Numbered from the stretch's first letter, positions 8,640 through 19,808 are shown. The stretch is 64,000 nt of DNA from Sphingobacterium bovistauri (GCF_020295405.1 NZ_JADEYP010000012.1:45562-109561); one strand, 5' to 3'. Notes: generated from the sequence alone by a model not told the origin. Numbers and translations: made by a program.

Positions 8640-11186
8640 ATGGAAGCAAAATTTTCACCAAGAGTAAAAGATGTAATTTCCTATAGTCGCGAAGAAGCTT
8701 TACGTCTTCGCCATGATTATATTGGAACAGAGCATTTATTACTTGGACTTATTCGTGAAGGTGATGGTATAGCTATCAAAATTCTTAGAAATCTTAATCT
8801 TGATACAGTTGCAATAAGACAATCTGTAGAAGATGCTGTCAAAGGATCTTCGGTATCAAGAACACCTATAGGATCTGTACCTCTAACGAAACAAGCTGAA
8901 AAAGTCCTTAAAATAACATATTTAGAAGCCAAAATCTTCAAATCAGACATTATTGGCACTGAACATCTTCTCCTCGCGATTTTACGAGACGAAGACAATA
9001 TTGCTTCGCAGATTTTGCAGCAATATGGAGTTAGTTATGACTTATTCAAAAATGAAGTAGAGCAAAATAAAACATCAATCACAGACGAAGCTTCGGGTTC
9101 TTCTACACCTGATGATGATTACGAAGAGCAAGAAAACTTCTCCGCTCCTAAAAAAGTATCGGATATCAAGTCGAAGACTCCAGTTCTAGATAATTTTGGT
9201 CGTGATTTGACACGTGCTGCCGAGGAAGGTAAATTGGATCCAATTGTAGGTCGTGAAAAAGAAATTGAACGCGTTTCACAAATCTTATCACGTCGCAAGA
9301 AAAACAACCCTATTCTAATCGGTGAACCTGGAGTTGGTAAATCAGCTATTGCTGAAGGATTAGCTTTACGTATTGTACAACGCAAAGTGTCACGTGTATT
9401 GTTCAACAAACGAGTTGTAACACTAGATTTAGCATCGTTAGTAGCTGGTACAAAATACCGCGGTCAATTCGAAGAACGGATGAAAGCGGTAATGAATGAA
9501 TTGGAAAAATCACCAGATGTCATCTTATTTATTGATGAGATTCACACAATCGTGGGTGCTGGTGGAGCATCAGGTTCTTTAGACGCTTCTAATATGTTCA
9601 AACCTGCTTTGGCTCGGGGAGAAATTCAATGTATTGGTGCTACTACTTTAGACGAGTATCGTCAATTTATTGAGAAAGATGGAGCTTTAGATCGTCGTTT
9701 CCAAAAGGTAATGATTGAACCTGCTTCGCACGATGAGACATTGGAAATCCTAAATCGTATTAAAGATAAGTACGAAGAACACCATAATGTAAACTACACG
9801 CCAGAAGCTTTACTAGCTTGTGTTACGTTAACAACACGATATATCACAGATCGTTTTTTACCAGATAAAGCTATAGATGCTTTGGATGAAGCTGGTTCTC
9901 GCGTTCACTTGACAAATATTCACGTACCTCAAGCGATTATCGATATCGAAGAGAAGATTGAAGAAGTTAAGGTGGAAAAAAATAAAGTTGTTCGTTCGCA
10001 GAAATACGAAGAAGCAGCGAAATTGCGTGATACAGAGAAAAAACTTCTTGAAGAGCTAGAAAAAGAAAAAACAGCTTGGGAAGCGGAAACGAAGACCAAA
10101 CGTTATACCGTAACGGAAGATAATGTAGCGGAAGTTGTATCCATGATGACGGGTATTCCTGTTCAAAGAGTAAGTCAAACTGATAGCCAAAAGCTATTGA
10201 ATATGGGCGAATCGATGAAAGGTCGTATCATTGGTCAAGACGATGCTGTCCAAAAATTGGTAAAAGCGATACAACGTACACGCGCAGGGTTGAAAGATCC
10301 GAAGAAGCCAATTGGTTCTTTCATTTTCTTAGGACCTACAGGAGTAGGTAAAACGGAGTTAGCGAAAGAATTAGCACGATTCATGTTTGATTCAGAAGAC
10401 TCATTGATTCAAGTGGACATGAGTGAGTACATGGAAAAATTCGCTGTATCTCGCTTGGTTGGCGCGCCTCCAGGATATGTAGGTTATGAAGAAGGTGGTC
10501 AATTGACGGAGAAAGTACGTCGCAAACCTTATTCCGTAGTTCTATTGGATGAGATTGAGAAAGCTCACCCAGATGTATTCAACTTATTGTTGCAAGTACT
10601 GGACGAAGGACAGTTGACTGACTCACTAGGTCGTCGTGTAGATTTTAGAAATACGATTATCATCATGACGTCTAACATTGGTGTACGTCAATTGAAAGAA
10701 TTTGGTCAAGGTGTTGGTTTTACCACTGCTGCAAAAGAAAATCAAGCAGATGCACATTCAAGAGGTGTAATTGAAACCGCTTTAAAACGTGCTTTTGCTC
10801 CTGAATTTTTGAACCGTGTGGATGATGTAATTGTATTCAATTCGTTGACAAAAGAAAATATCTTCAAAATCATTGATATTGAATTGAAATCATTATTTGG
10901 CCGTATCGAATCATTGGGACATACGATCCAATTAACTGATAAAGCGAAAGATTATATTGCAGAGAAGGGTTATGACACCAACTTTGGTGCTAGACCTTTG
11001 AAGCGTGCAATTCAGAAATATTTAGAAGATCCTATTGCAGAAGAAATTCTGAAAGGTGAATTGAAATCTAATGCTTTGCTTACTGTAGATTTAGATACAG
11101 AGAAAAATGAAATCGTAGTAAAAGGTGCAACCCCTAATAACGACGACTCTGTTTCAACAGATGTTAACGAAGAAAAAGAAAAGTAA
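8640..11186 (+). CDS. clpC: ATP-dependent Clp protease ATP-binding subunit ClpC
   Basis: 848 residues, full length. There are two N-terminal Clp repeats (about 2-75 and 78-150). The first AAA+ module has Walker A GEPGVGKSA (228-236) and Walker B VILFIDEIHT. A UVR-type coiled middle segment is at about 450-475 (KYEEAAKLRDTEKKLLEE). The second AAA+ module has GPTGVGKT (564-571) and VVLLDEIEKA, then the Clp D2 small domain. A hexameric unfoldase that feeds substrates to ClpP, encoded 4 kb downstream. The middle domain of ClpC/MecB type distinguishes it from ClpB (no long M-domain coiled coil). Terminator follows. Confidence 0.97.
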   Translation: MEAKFSPRVKDVISYSREEALRLRHDYIGTEHLLLGLIREGDGIAIKILRNLNLDTVAIRQSVEDAVKGSSVSRTPIGSVPLTKQAEKVLKITYLEAKIFKSDIIGTEHLLLAILRDEDNIASQILQQYGVSYDLFKNEVEQNKTSITDEASGSSTPDDDYEEQENFSAPKKVSDIKSKTPVLDNFGRDLTRAAEEGKLDPIVGREKEIERVSQILSRRKKNNPILIGEPGVGKSAIAEGLALRIVQRKVSRVLFNKRVVTLDLASLVAGTKYRGQFEERMKAVMNELEKSPDVILFIDEIHTIVGAGGASGSLDASNMFKPALARGEIQCIGATTLDEYRQFIEKDGALDRRFQKVMIEPASHDETLEILNRIKDKYEEHHNVNYTPEALLACVTLTTRYITDRFLPDKAIDALDEAGSRVHLTNIHVPQAIIDIEEKIEEVKVEKNKVVRSQKYEEAAKLRDTEKKLLEELEKEKTAWEAETKTKRYTVTEDNVAEVVSMMTGIPVQRVSQTDSQKLLNMGESMKGRIIGQDDAVQKLVKAIQRTRAGLKDPKKPIGSFIFLGPTGVGKTELAKELARFMFDSEDSLIQVDMSEYMEKFAVSRLVGAPPGYVGYEEGGQLTEKVRRKPYSVVLLDEIEKAHPDVFNLLLQVLDEGQLTDSLGRRVDFRNTIIIMTSNIGVRQLKEFGQGVGFTTAAKENQADAHSRGVIETALKRAFAPEFLNRVDDVIVFNSLTKENIFKIIDIELKSLFGRIESLGHTIQLTDKAKDYIAEKGYDTNFGARPLKRAIQKYLEDPIAEEILKGELKSNALLTVDLDTEKNEIVVKGATPNNDDSVSTDVNEEKEK

Positions 11187-11218
11187 ACCTTTTCAGATAC
11201 AACTGATATACATTTAAA

Positions 11219-11253
11219 AATCCTTAAGCTTTTGCTTGAGGATTATTTTATTA
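11219..11253 (+). terminator. Rho-independent terminator of clpC
   Basis: Eleven-base stem AATCCTTAAGC/GCTTGAGGATT (one G-U pair) with loop TTTT, followed by a T-rich stretch. Confidence 0.75.
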
Positions 11254-11272
11254 GCAATAATAATTAGCAACA

Positions 11273-11304
11273 AAAAAGCTCAACATTTATAATGTTGAGC
11301 TTTT
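11273..11304. terminator. Bidirectional terminator between clpC and carA
   Basis: Stem AAAAGCTCAACAT/ATGTTGAGCTTTT with A-run on the left and T-run on the right, so it can end transcription from either side. It lies 20 bases beyond the carA stop and is most likely the carA terminator. Confidence 0.8.
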
Positions 11305-11324
11305 AAATATAATACAATAGATAT

Positions 11325-12425
11325 TTATCCTTTAACCATGCTAATGAAATCGTCAAACAAATAACGAGAATCGTGAGGACCTGGAGATGACTCTGGGTGA
11401 TATTGTACAGAGAAAGCTTTTTTACCTTTCACACGAATACCTTCGATAGAGTTATCATTCAAGTTGATATGTGTTACTTCAATATTATCCGAATTCTCGA
11501 TATCTTCTCTTACCACACCGAAACCGTGGTTTTGTGAAGTAATTTCACAACGGTTAGCAATAATGTTTTTAACTGGGTGATTGATACCACGGTGACCATT
11601 AAACATTTTTTGCGTACGAATTCCATTTGCTAGAGCTAAAATTTGGTGACCTAAACAAATACCAAACATTGGTTTGTCAGCAGCTAAGATTTCTTTTACC
11701 GTTTGGATGGCGTAATCTGCAGCAGCTGGATCGCCAGGGCCGTTAGAGATAAAGTAACCGTCTGCTCCCCAAGCTTCCATTTCAGCAAAAGTTGTCTTCG
11801 CTGGGAATACTTTCGCATACACTTGACGCGCATCAAAGTTTCTTAAAATATTACGTTTGATACCTAAATCCAACACTGCGATACGAACCGTTGCATCTTC
11901 ATCTCCGTAGAAATATGGTTCTTTAGTTGTCACTATAGACGACAACTCCAAACCTGCCATCGAAGGTACCTTTGTCAATTCCGCTTTTAATGATTCAGCA
12001 TCCAAATTTTCTGAGGAGATAATTGCATTCATCGCCCCTTTGTCACGGATATAGCGCACCAAAGAACGTGTATCGATATCTGAGATACCTACTAGATTTT
12101 CCTCTTCAAAATACGTTTGGATAGAACTATCTGCCATCTTACGGCTATAGTTAATGTTATAGTTTTTACAAACTAATCCAGCAATTTGAATTTTGTTAGA
12201 TTCAGCATCATCTTCATCAATTCCATAGTTTCCAATATGTGCATTGGTGGTAACCATGATTTGTCCGTAATATGAAGGATCAGTAAAGATTTCTTGGTAA
12301 CCTGTTGTACCTGTATTGAAACAAATCTCACCAGTAGTTGTTCCTATCTTTCCGGCAGCTTTACCATGAAAAACAGTACCATCTTCTAAAACTAAAATTG
12401 CGGGTAATTTACTGTAGCTGGTCAT
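11325..12425 (-). CDS. carA: Carbamoyl-phosphate synthase small (glutaminase) subunit
   Basis: 366 residues, standard length. The N-terminal CPSase small-chain domain contains FNTGTTGYQEIFTDPSY. The C-terminal class I glutamine amidotransferase has SNGPGDP, nucleophile C257 in FGICLGHQ, and H343/E345 in QYHPESSPGP. It hydrolyses glutamine and channels ammonia to the large subunit for arginine and pyrimidine synthesis. The large-subunit gene carB is not in the window and not adjacent on either side. Between its start and the terminator of the gene behind it there are only about 60 bases, which must hold the promoter; no clear -7 box seen. Confidence 0.97.
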   Translation of the reverse strand: MTSYSKLPAILVLEDGTVFHGKAAGKIGTTTGEICFNTGTTGYQEIFTDPSYYGQIMVTTNAHIGNYGIDEDDAESNKIQIAGLVCKNYNINYSRKMADSSIQTYFEEENLVGISDIDTRSLVRYIRDKGAMNAIISSENLDAESLKAELTKVPSMAGLELSSIVTTKEPYFYGDEDATVRIAVLDLGIKRNILRNFDARQVYAKVFPAKTTFAEMEAWGADGYFISNGPGDPAAADYAIQTVKEILAADKPMFGICLGHQILALANGIRTQKMFNGHRGINHPVKNIIANRCEITSQNHGFGVVREDIENSDNIEVTHINLNDNSIEGIRVKGKKAFSVQYHPESSPGPHDSRYLFDDFISMVKG

Positions 12426-12487
12426 TTTTATATTGTAAAAAATAAATTATTCATTATGTAGTGTATTTACTTTCGAACTTTTTAGAC

Positions 12488-12510
12488 ACAAAAAAAGCCC
12501 AAATGGGCTA
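12488..12510 (-). terminator. Terminator of the holA-ywbE unit
   Basis: Short stem AGCCC/GGGCT with loop AAAT, flanked on the minus-strand 3' side by seven T (A-run at 12490-12496 on the plus strand). It ends transcription coming from ywbE before carA. The 160 bases from here to the ywbE stop hold no other recognised feature. Confidence 0.65.
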
Positions 12511-12666
12511 AATGTATCAAAAATATGATATTTCAATGATTGCATTGAAGTTGAAAACAATATTTACCGGATCAAAAGTATCAAATTTCACGAGGGACAA
12601 AGGTAGAAATAAAATCAAAAACTAAAAAGTAAAATGTAAAAATATTGATTTCATCAATGAACCAAA

Positions 12667-12873
12667 CTAAAAGTCGTCTTCTATCACTTCCTGCACTCTT
12701 CCGATTTGACCATCGGTCAATCGCACCTTGATACCTCGATGATGAAAAGCTGCTGATGTCAACAAATCTTTCACTATCCCTTCGGTCAAAAGACCACTTC
12801 TTTGATCTTTTTTTAACACAATATTCACCAACACACCTGGCTTGATATCTGCTCTCGTTTTTCCGTCTTTCAT
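12667..12873 (-). CDS. ywbE: YwbE family protein
   Basis: 68 residues, the usual size. It matches the YwbE (DUF2196) pattern: RADIKPGVLVNIVLKKDQRSG, TEGIVKDLLTS, HHRGIKVRLTDGQIGRV. Family function is unknown; the small beta-rich fold is often compared with RNA-binding or KOW-like barrels, which is inference only. The start lies 1 base after the stop of the outer-membrane protein gene, so the two are translated from one mRNA. Confidence 0.88.
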   Translation of the reverse strand: MKDGKTRADIKPGVLVNIVLKKDQRSGLLTEGIVKDLLTSAAFHHRGIKVRLTDGQIGRVQEVIEDDF

Positions 12874-12874
12874 C

Positions 12875-13444
12875 CTATTTAAACATTAAACCAACAGAAA
12901 TATTAAAATGCTGGTGTTGAAAATCTTTCATAAAAATATTTTTGGTCAATTGCTGATAGCCATATGCTCCAGAAACAGTCCAATTGGTTTTGCCTGGTGT
13001 CTCATGCAAATAAAAAAAACCTGCTTTAAACAAAAAGCCTTTATCGTACTGTGCGCTTAACTTCGGTGCATAACCTGCATTTGCTAAAATACCAATCTTT
13101 GAACTTTCATTAAACTCACCAAATGGCAAACGTCCATCTACGAAAATTGGAAATAAATTTTGATCGTAATTGTATTTATGAATTACTCCATCAAATTGCC
13201 CTACTTCTAGATGCTCATAAGTCCCCTTAAATCTTTCATTCCCTATTCCAAGTCCCAAGTAAGCTTGATCATTAAAATTTTTACCAAAAATAAAATGAGC
13301 TGAATACCCATTAAAAGCACCTTCATACCCTTCATTAGCGAAACCTAAATTTCCGCCACCTTGTATAATCGTATACATGGAAGATTGTGCTTTCAACGCA
13401 AGTGAAGAACTTATCAATACTAAAGCAAGTAAGATTTTTTTCAT
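12875..13444 (-). CDS. Small outer-membrane beta-barrel protein, function unknown
   Basis: 189 residues with a Sec signal peptide (hydrophobic core then LKAQS). The mature part alternates aromatic and small residues (YSAHFIFGKNF, YLGLGIGNERF, NISVGLMFK) and ends in Phe-Lys, as in 8-stranded OmpA/OmpX-like barrels. No specific family recognised. 14 bases after holA on the same strand, followed at 1 base by ywbE; the three form a likely operon. Confidence 0.65.
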   Translation of the reverse strand: MKKILLALVLISSSLALKAQSSMYTIIQGGGNLGFANEGYEGAFNGYSAHFIFGKNFNDQAYLGLGIGNERFKGTYEHLEVGQFDGVIHKYNYDQNLFPIFVDGRLPFGEFNESSKIGILANAGYAPKLSAQYDKGFLFKAGFFYLHETPGKTNWTVSGAYGYQQLTKNIFMKDFQHQHFNISVGLMFK

Positions 13445-13458
13445 ATATAATAGTAAAT

Positions 13459-14475
13459 TTAGTTTAGAATCTTAAAAATCATTTCACGCAACAAATCACC
13501 ATCTGAAGTATTCGGACCTGCATCCAACCCTTTGAATTTTAAATCGTAATCTTTTAAAATAGTCATCACATGAAATAATTTCGATTTATTAAAATTACGT
13601 GCAGCATATTCATAATCTTTCACAAAAAATGGCGACACACCCAATTCTCTAGCTGCAGATTGTGATGATTTATCAGCGAGATAATGATATTTCAATACTT
13701 TGGAAAAATAGCCGTACAATGTACCCATCACCAATACAACGGGGTTAGATTTAGGATTGGCTGCAAAATAATCCACAATCTGAATAGCCTTCAACGCATC
13801 TCGTTTTCCCAATGCATTATTGAGTTCGAAAACATTAAAATCTTTACTTATACCAATATTTTGTTCGATATCTTGTACAGAAATCTCTCTTTCTTTTGGA
13901 ACATTAAGAATAAGCTTTTGAACTTCATTAGCAACTTTTGACAAATCTGTACCTAAATATTCCGCCATCAAAGCCGCAGCTTGCGGATGAATCTTGCGAC
14001 CTTGCTGCTGAATTTCGTCTACAATCCAAGGTGCTACTTTATTATCATACAGCTTTTCGGATTCGAATACAATCCCTGCCTTTTCAATTGCTTTAAAAAG
14101 TTTGGTCCGTTTATCAAACTTCCCGTATTTGTAGGCGAAAACTAGAATGGTAGTAGGAGTTAAATTGTCAACATATTTAGCCAACATTTCTACCCCTTCC
14201 TCTCCCTTCCATTTCAATCCCTGCGCTTCTTTGATTATAATCACTTGATGATCACTCATCATGGGATAACGTTTGGCTGCACTGATAATCGTTGAAAAGT
14301 CAACATCCTTTCCATACAAAATCGTTTGATCAAACCCTTTTTGTGCGTCATTTAGCACCGAATTCTCTATAGCATCCGAAATCACATCAATGTAATATGA
14401 TTCTTCTCCATGCAACAAATACAAAGGCTTGTATTTGCGTTGTTTTATAGCGCTAAGTATTTCTTGTACTTTCAT
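13459..14475 (-). CDS. holA: DNA polymerase III subunit delta
   Basis: 338 residues, normal for HolA. The N-terminus YKPLYLLHGEESYYIDVISDAIE is the family hallmark (degenerate Walker A region of the clamp-loader fold). It is followed by YGKDVDFSTIISAAKRYPMMSDHQVIIIKEAQGLKWKG and a C-terminal DNA_pol3_delta helical domain (NALGKRDALKAIQIVDYF, LREMIFKIL). It opens the beta sliding clamp in the clamp-loader complex. Divergent from the HsdR_N gene, with only about 100 bases between the starts. Confidence 0.93.
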   Translation of the reverse strand: MKVQEILSAIKQRKYKPLYLLHGEESYYIDVISDAIENSVLNDAQKGFDQTILYGKDVDFSTIISAAKRYPMMSDHQVIIIKEAQGLKWKGEEGVEMLAKYVDNLTPTTILVFAYKYGKFDKRTKLFKAIEKAGIVFESEKLYDNKVAPWIVDEIQQQGRKIHPQAAALMAEYLGTDLSKVANEVQKLILNVPKEREISVQDIEQNIGISKDFNVFELNNALGKRDALKAIQIVDYFAANPKSNPVVLVMGTLYGYFSKVLKYHYLADKSSQSAARELGVSPFFVKDYEYAARNFNKSKLFHVMTILKDYDLKFKGLDAGPNTSDGDLLREMIFKILN

Positions 14476-14565
14476 AACATTGCGAAATTAACTATTTATT
14501 ACCAAACATTTTCGAAATGTGAAATAATGAAAGTTTACAAATTTCTATTTACGAATGCATTTTGG

Positions 14566-14573
14566 TATATTTG
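14566..14573 (+). promoter_or_regulatory. -7 promoter element directly before the HsdR_N gene
   Basis: Exact TATATTTG, ending 3 bases before the ATG at 14577. No good TTTG is seen 19-21 bases upstream. With the 6-base gap between -7 box and RNA start seen at rnpB in this window, the mRNA would begin at or just inside the start codon. Confidence 0.5.
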
Positions 14574-14576
14574 CCT

Positions 14577-15038
14577 ATGTTTAGTCCTGTTCCATTAAAC
14601 TTACCCCCTACTTCACTAAAACTTTCTCGCATAAAAGACAAAATTTACATTTTTGATGTATTGCGAAAGAAAAATTTGGTACTAACACCAGAAGAATGGG
14701 TAAGGCAACATTGGATACATTTTTTACACCAGTACAAAAAGTATCCAAAATCATTAATGAAAATCGAGGGTGGATTAGTTTTGAATGACTTGCAAAAGCG
14801 TTCCGATCTAATTATTTACAATAACAAAGGTGAAAAAATTATTTTAGCAGAATTTAAAGCTCCAGAAGTAAAGATTAATGCAAAAACCTTTGAGCAAATA
14901 AGTACTTACAATAGCAAACACAAAATACCGTTATTATTGGTAAGCAATGGCATTGATCATTACTTTTGTAAAGTAAATTTTGAAGACAATAGTTATCAAT
15001 TTATTGATGACCTTCCAATTTACATTTTAGAGACATAA
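14577..15038 (+). CDS. HsdR N-terminal-domain (PD-(D/E)xK nuclease-fold) protein
   Basis: 153 residues from ATG 14577. It resembles the stand-alone type I restriction enzyme R N-terminal (HsdR_N, PF13588) proteins of Bacteroidota. The nuclease motif is visible: RSDLIIY with D77, then AEFKAP with E92 and K94. There is no helicase domain and no hsdM/hsdS nearby, so this is not a restriction system. Such proteins typically sit divergent to holA, as here, suggesting a housekeeping nucleic-acid role (inference). The alternative TTG start 15 bases upstream is inside the -7 box and is rejected. Confidence 0.75.
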   Translation: MFSPVPLNLPPTSLKLSRIKDKIYIFDVLRKKNLVLTPEEWVRQHWIHFLHQYKKYPKSLMKIEGGLVLNDLQKRSDLIIYNNKGEKIILAEFKAPEVKINAKTFEQISTYNSKHKIPLLLVSNGIDHYFCKVNFEDNSYQFIDDLPIYILET

Positions 15039-15044
15039 ATTTTA

Positions 15045-15074
15045 TTTGTATTTCATAAAAAGCAGTTATATTTA
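15045..15074 (+). promoter_or_regulatory. Candidate promoter of clpP-clpX
   Basis: TTTG at 15045-15048, 18 bases, TATATTTA at 15067-15074 (one mismatch to TAnnTTTG). Predicted start near 15081, leader about 28 bases to the clpP ATG. Confidence 0.45.
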
Positions 15075-15108
15075 GTCTTTATTTAGAGGAATTGAAAAAT
15101 TTATACAT

Positions 15109-15807
15109 ATGAATATAGATAAAAACGAGTTCAGAAAATATGCAATAAAACATCACAGAATTGGCAGTCAACATGTAGATGGTTTTATTTCAAGAGTTGA
15201 AACGAGAATGCCGACAAACTTGACTCCTTACATTGTTGAAGAACGTCAGTTGAATGTAGCACAAATGGACGTTTTCTCCCGTTTGATGATGGATCGTATT
15301 ATCTTTTTGGGAGATGGAATTAATGACCAAGTTGCAAACATTATTCAAGCTCAGTTGTTATTCCTTCAATCGACAGATGCGAAAAGAGATATTCAAATTT
15401 ATATCAATTCGCCAGGAGGAAGTGTTTATGCGGGATTAGGTATATACGACACAATGCAATATATTACACCTGACGTAGCTACAATCTGTACTGGTATTGC
15501 TGCATCTATGGGTGCTGTGTTATTGGTAGCAGGAGCTAAAGGTAAGCGTGCAGCTTTAAGACACTCACGTGTAATGATTCACCAACCTTCAGGAGGCGCG
15601 CAAGGGGTAGCATCAGACATGGAAATCAATTTGCGTGAAATGATGAAATTAAAAGAAGAATTGTACACTATTATTTCTGAGCATTCTGGTCAGTCTTATG
15701 AATGGGTAGAAAAATCTTCTGATCGTGACTATTGGATGAAAGCCGCAGAAGCCAAAGAATTTGGAATGATTGATGAGGTGTTAGCACCAAGAAAAGACAA
15801 TAAATAA
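15109..15807 (+). CDS. clpP: ATP-dependent Clp protease proteolytic subunit
   Basis: 232 residues. The serine protease triad region is intact: S133 in [10 protein letters not shown]158 in MIHQPSGG, and Asp in the SSDRDYWM block near 207. [15 protein letters not shown] is the family signature. It forms the tetradecameric peptidase chamber that works with ClpX (next gene, 1 base away) and ClpC. The N-terminus is about 30 residues longer than in E. coli ClpP, and its beginning ([18 protein letters not shown]) is probably removed or part of a propeptide. Confidence 0.97.
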   Translation: MNIDKNEFRKYAIKHHRIGSQHVDGFISRVETRMPTNLTPYIVEERQLNVAQMDVFSRLMMDRIIFLGDGINDQVANIIQAQLLFLQSTDAKRDIQIYINSPGGSVYAGLGIYDTMQYITPDVATICTGIAASMGAVLLVAGAKGKRAALRHSRVMIHQPSGGAQGVASDMEINLREMMKLKEELYTIISEHSGQSYEWVEKSSDRDYWMKAAEAKEFGMIDEVLAPRKDNK

Positions 15808-15808
15808 A

Positions 15809-17056
15809 ATGAGTAAAAATCAAAAAGATATACAGTGCTCTTTTTGTGGCATCAGCAAAAATGAAGCTTTAATGCTTATTGCTGGTGATGGAGCACATAT
15901 CTGTGATCGTTGTGTAACTCAAGCAGGAGAAATCTTAGCTGAAGAATTGAACCAACGAAAAAACAAATCTTTACAGACAACGTTAAAACTAATTCGCCCA
16001 CTAGAGATTAAGCAACACTTAGATCAATACGTAATAGGTCAAGATGAAGCGAAAAAAGTAATCTCTGTAGCTGTATACAATCATTACAAAAGATTAAACC
16101 AAAAATCTTCTGCTGATGAGACTGAGATTGAAAAATCCAATCTTATTATCGTAGGAGAAACCGGAACAGGTAAAACTTTGTTAGCGAAAACAGTAGCAAA
16201 AATTTTAAATGTTCCTTTTTCTATTGTAGATGCTACCGTACTTACAGAAGCTGGTTACGTTGGTGAAGATGTCGAAAGTATTTTGACACGTTTGCTACAA
16301 GCAGCGGATTATGATGTAGCAGCAGCCGAAAGAGGTATTATTTACATTGATGAGATTGATAAAATTGCACGTAAAAGTGACAATCCTTCTATCACTCGTG
16401 ATGTGTCTGGAGAAGGTGTACAACAAGCATTATTAAAAATATTAGAAGGAACTAATGTAAATGTTCCGCCTCAAGGTGGTCGTAAGCACCCTGACCAAAA
16501 GATGATATCTGTTAACACAAGTAATATCTTATTTATTTGTGGTGGTGCATTTGACGGGATTCAAAAAAAGATTGCCAATCGTTTGAGAACACAAACTGTG
16601 GGATTCAAAATGTTAGAGGAAGAGGATGAAGTGGATATTAACAATCTTTACAAATATATCACACCGCAAGATTTGAAAAACTTTGGTTTGATACCAGAAT
16701 TGATTGGTCGTCTACCTGTTTTAACGCATTTAAATCCGTTGGACAAAGAAACTTTACTTAGTATCTTAACTGAGCCAAAGAACGCATTGATTAAGCAATA
16801 TGTAAAGTTATTTGAATACGAAGGTGTTGAATTAAAATTTGACAAAGAAGTTTATAATTTCATTGTAGACAAAGCTTGGGACTTCAAATTGGGCGCACGT
16901 GGTTTGCGAAGTATTTGCGAAGCCATAATGCTAGACGCAATGTTTGAAATACCGTCCAGCAAAGAAACCAGTGAGGACAAAACGTTACATATAACACTCG
17001 ATTATGCAAAGAAGAAATTTGCAAAATCAGATATCAAAAAGTTAAAAGTAGCATAA
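15809..17056 (+). CDS. clpX: ATP-dependent Clp protease ATP-binding subunit ClpX
   Basis: 415 residues, full length. The N-terminal C4 zinc-binding domain is present (C10, C13, C32, C35), then an AAA+ domain with Walker A GETGTGKT (116-123), Walker [12 protein letters not shown], sensor and arginine-finger region, and the [16 protein letters not shown]-terminal segment. It recognises tagged substrates and delivers them to ClpP. Starts 1 base after the clpP stop, a conserved operon; terminator follows. Confidence 0.98.
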   Translation: MSKNQKDIQCSFCGISKNEALMLIAGDGAHICDRCVTQAGEILAEELNQRKNKSLQTTLKLIRPLEIKQHLDQYVIGQDEAKKVISVAVYNHYKRLNQKSSADETEIEKSNLIIVGETGTGKTLLAKTVAKILNVPFSIVDATVLTEAGYVGEDVESILTRLLQAADYDVAAAERGIIYIDEIDKIARKSDNPSITRDVSGEGVQQALLKILEGTNVNVPPQGGRKHPDQKMISVNTSNILFICGGAFDGIQKKIANRLRTQTVGFKMLEEEDEVDINNLYKYITPQDLKNFGLIPELIGRLPVLTHLNPLDKETLLSILTEPKNALIKQYVKLFEYEGVELKFDKEVYNFIVDKAWDFKLGARGLRSICEAIMLDAMFEIPSSKETSEDKTLHITLDYAKKKFAKSDIKKLKVA

Positions 17057-17060
17057 TAAT

Positions 17061-17094
17061 AAAAATCCCTCACCTAATCAAGTGAGGGATTTTT
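17061..17094 (+). terminator. Rho-independent terminator of clpPX
   Basis: Stem AAAAATCCCTCAC/GTGAGGGATTTTT with an 8-base loop and T-run. Confidence 0.9.
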
Positions 17095-17124
17095 GCAATA
17101 TACAATTAGACAACGACTTGTAGT

Positions 17125-17943
17125 ATGACGAAAAAACAAAAATCAGTAGAAAGTCCAATTACCCCGGGACTAAAATCAAAAGACGAAATAGTTGAAAACT
17201 GGTTACCGCGCTACACTGGCAAACCTTTAGAGGAATTTGGGGAGTATATATTATTAACGAACTTCTCTAAATATGTAAAGATGTTTTCAGCAATGCATGA
17301 TGAAGCGCCCATTTATGGTGAAGATAAAGCCATGCAAGCTTGTACAGCAAATGGCATCACAATTATCAACTTCGGCATGGGAAGCCCCATGGCAGCAACG
17401 GTAATGGATTTGTTAACAGCGATAGAACCCAAAGCTGTATTGTTTTTAGGTAAAACAGGCGGTTTGAAGAAAAAAATTGCCGTAGGTGAATTAATACTGC
17501 CAATTGCAGCAATACGAGGAGAAGGTACATCAAATGATTATTTTCCACCAGAAGTTCCTTCCCTACCTTCATTTGCCTTGCAAAAAGCGATTTCAACAAC
17601 CATACGTGATCACGAAAGAGATTATTGGACAGGTACTGTATATACAACCAATAGACGCGTATGGGAGCACGACAAAGCTTTTAAAAAATATCTAAAATCG
17701 ATTCGTGCAATGGCTGTTGATATGGAAACCGCAACTATCTTTAGTGTAGGATTTGCAAATAAAATTCCAACTGGCGCACTACTTTTAGTTTCAGACCAAC
17801 CCATGGTACCTGAAGGTGTAAAAACGGCTGCATCAGATCTATCTGTTACAGAAAAGTTTGTAGAAACACACCTAAACATAGGGATAGACGCACTAAAACA
17901 ACTCATAAACAACGGCTTAACAGTTAAGCATTTGAAGTTTTAG
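17125..17943 (+). CDS. amn: AMP nucleosidase
   Basis: 272 residues. A nucleoside-phosphorylase-fold enzyme: VLFLGKTGGLKKKIAVGELILP, AIRGEGTSNDYFP, AVDMETATIFSVGF (ribose-binding Met-Glu), LLLVSDQPMVPEG. It splits AMP into adenine and ribose 5-phosphate. It is the short Bacteroidota form lacking the about 200-residue N-terminal domain of E. coli Amn (484 residues). Stands alone between two terminators. Another nucleosidase specificity cannot be wholly excluded. Confidence 0.88.
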   Translation: MTKKQKSVESPITPGLKSKDEIVENWLPRYTGKPLEEFGEYILLTNFSKYVKMFSAMHDEAPIYGEDKAMQACTANGITIINFGMGSPMAATVMDLLTAIEPKAVLFLGKTGGLKKKIAVGELILPIAAIRGEGTSNDYFPPEVPSLPSFALQKAISTTIRDHERDYWTGTVYTTNRRVWEHDKAFKKYLKSIRAMAVDMETATIFSVGFANKIPTGALLLVSDQPMVPEGVKTAASDLSVTEKFVETHLNIGIDALKQLINNGLTVKHLKF

Positions 17944-17971
17944 ATTATGCAATACATATTCGACCAAACCT

Positions 17972-18008
17972 AAAGAAAGTTCAATCCCATCGATTGAACT
18001 TTCTTTTT
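17972..18008 (+). terminator. Rho-independent terminator of amn
   Basis: Fifteen-base stem starting AAAGAAAGTTCAATC, loop CCATC, complementary strand ending in TTTCTTTTT. Confidence 0.92.
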
Positions 18009-18038
18009 GAAATAATTTTAATTCTATAATATTTCTTC

Positions 18039-18046
18039 TATATTTG
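18039..18046 (+). promoter_or_regulatory. -7 promoter element upstream of the SAM riboswitch
   Basis: Exact TATATTTG. A transcript from about 18053 would begin with a small hairpin (ATACTC/GAGTAT, 18051-18066) and enter the riboswitch about 45 bases later. The -35-region TTTG is not at the expected distance. Confidence 0.5.
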
Positions 18047-18098
18047 TCAAATACTCTATGGAGTATTCCTAATCAAAGCCTTTCCAGTATTGGTCTTG

Positions 18099-18212
18099 AT
18101 TTATAAAGAAGTGGCGAGAGACTGGCTCAATGACCCACTGGCAACCTTCAATAACGATTGAAAAGGTGCCAAATCCTGTCTAAAACAGCTTATTGTTTTG
18201 GAGCATATAAAT
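18099..18212 (+). promoter_or_regulatory. SAM-I (S-box) riboswitch aptamer
   Basis: The conserved core is present: GTGGCGAGAGACTGGCTCAA followed by TGACCCACTGGCAACC, then AAGGTGCCAAATCC, the S-box hallmarks. The closing helix P1 pairs ATTTATA (18099-18105) with TATAAAT (18206-18212). P3 is the stem around TTCAAT/ATTGAA. P4 is CTGT/ACAG. Known SAM-I aptamers bind S-adenosylmethionine and switch methionine genes off. The gene downstream is metY, the expected target. Confidence 0.92.
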
Positions 18213-19769
<1,557 letters not shown>

Positions 19770-19808
19770 TAATGATTTATTACAGGAAAAGAAATTTTAA
19801 AACTATAT

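Noticed and set aside
14577..15038. Type I restriction-modification system
   Set aside because: Only an HsdR_N-type nuclease domain is present; no helicase, hsdM or hsdS within the window.
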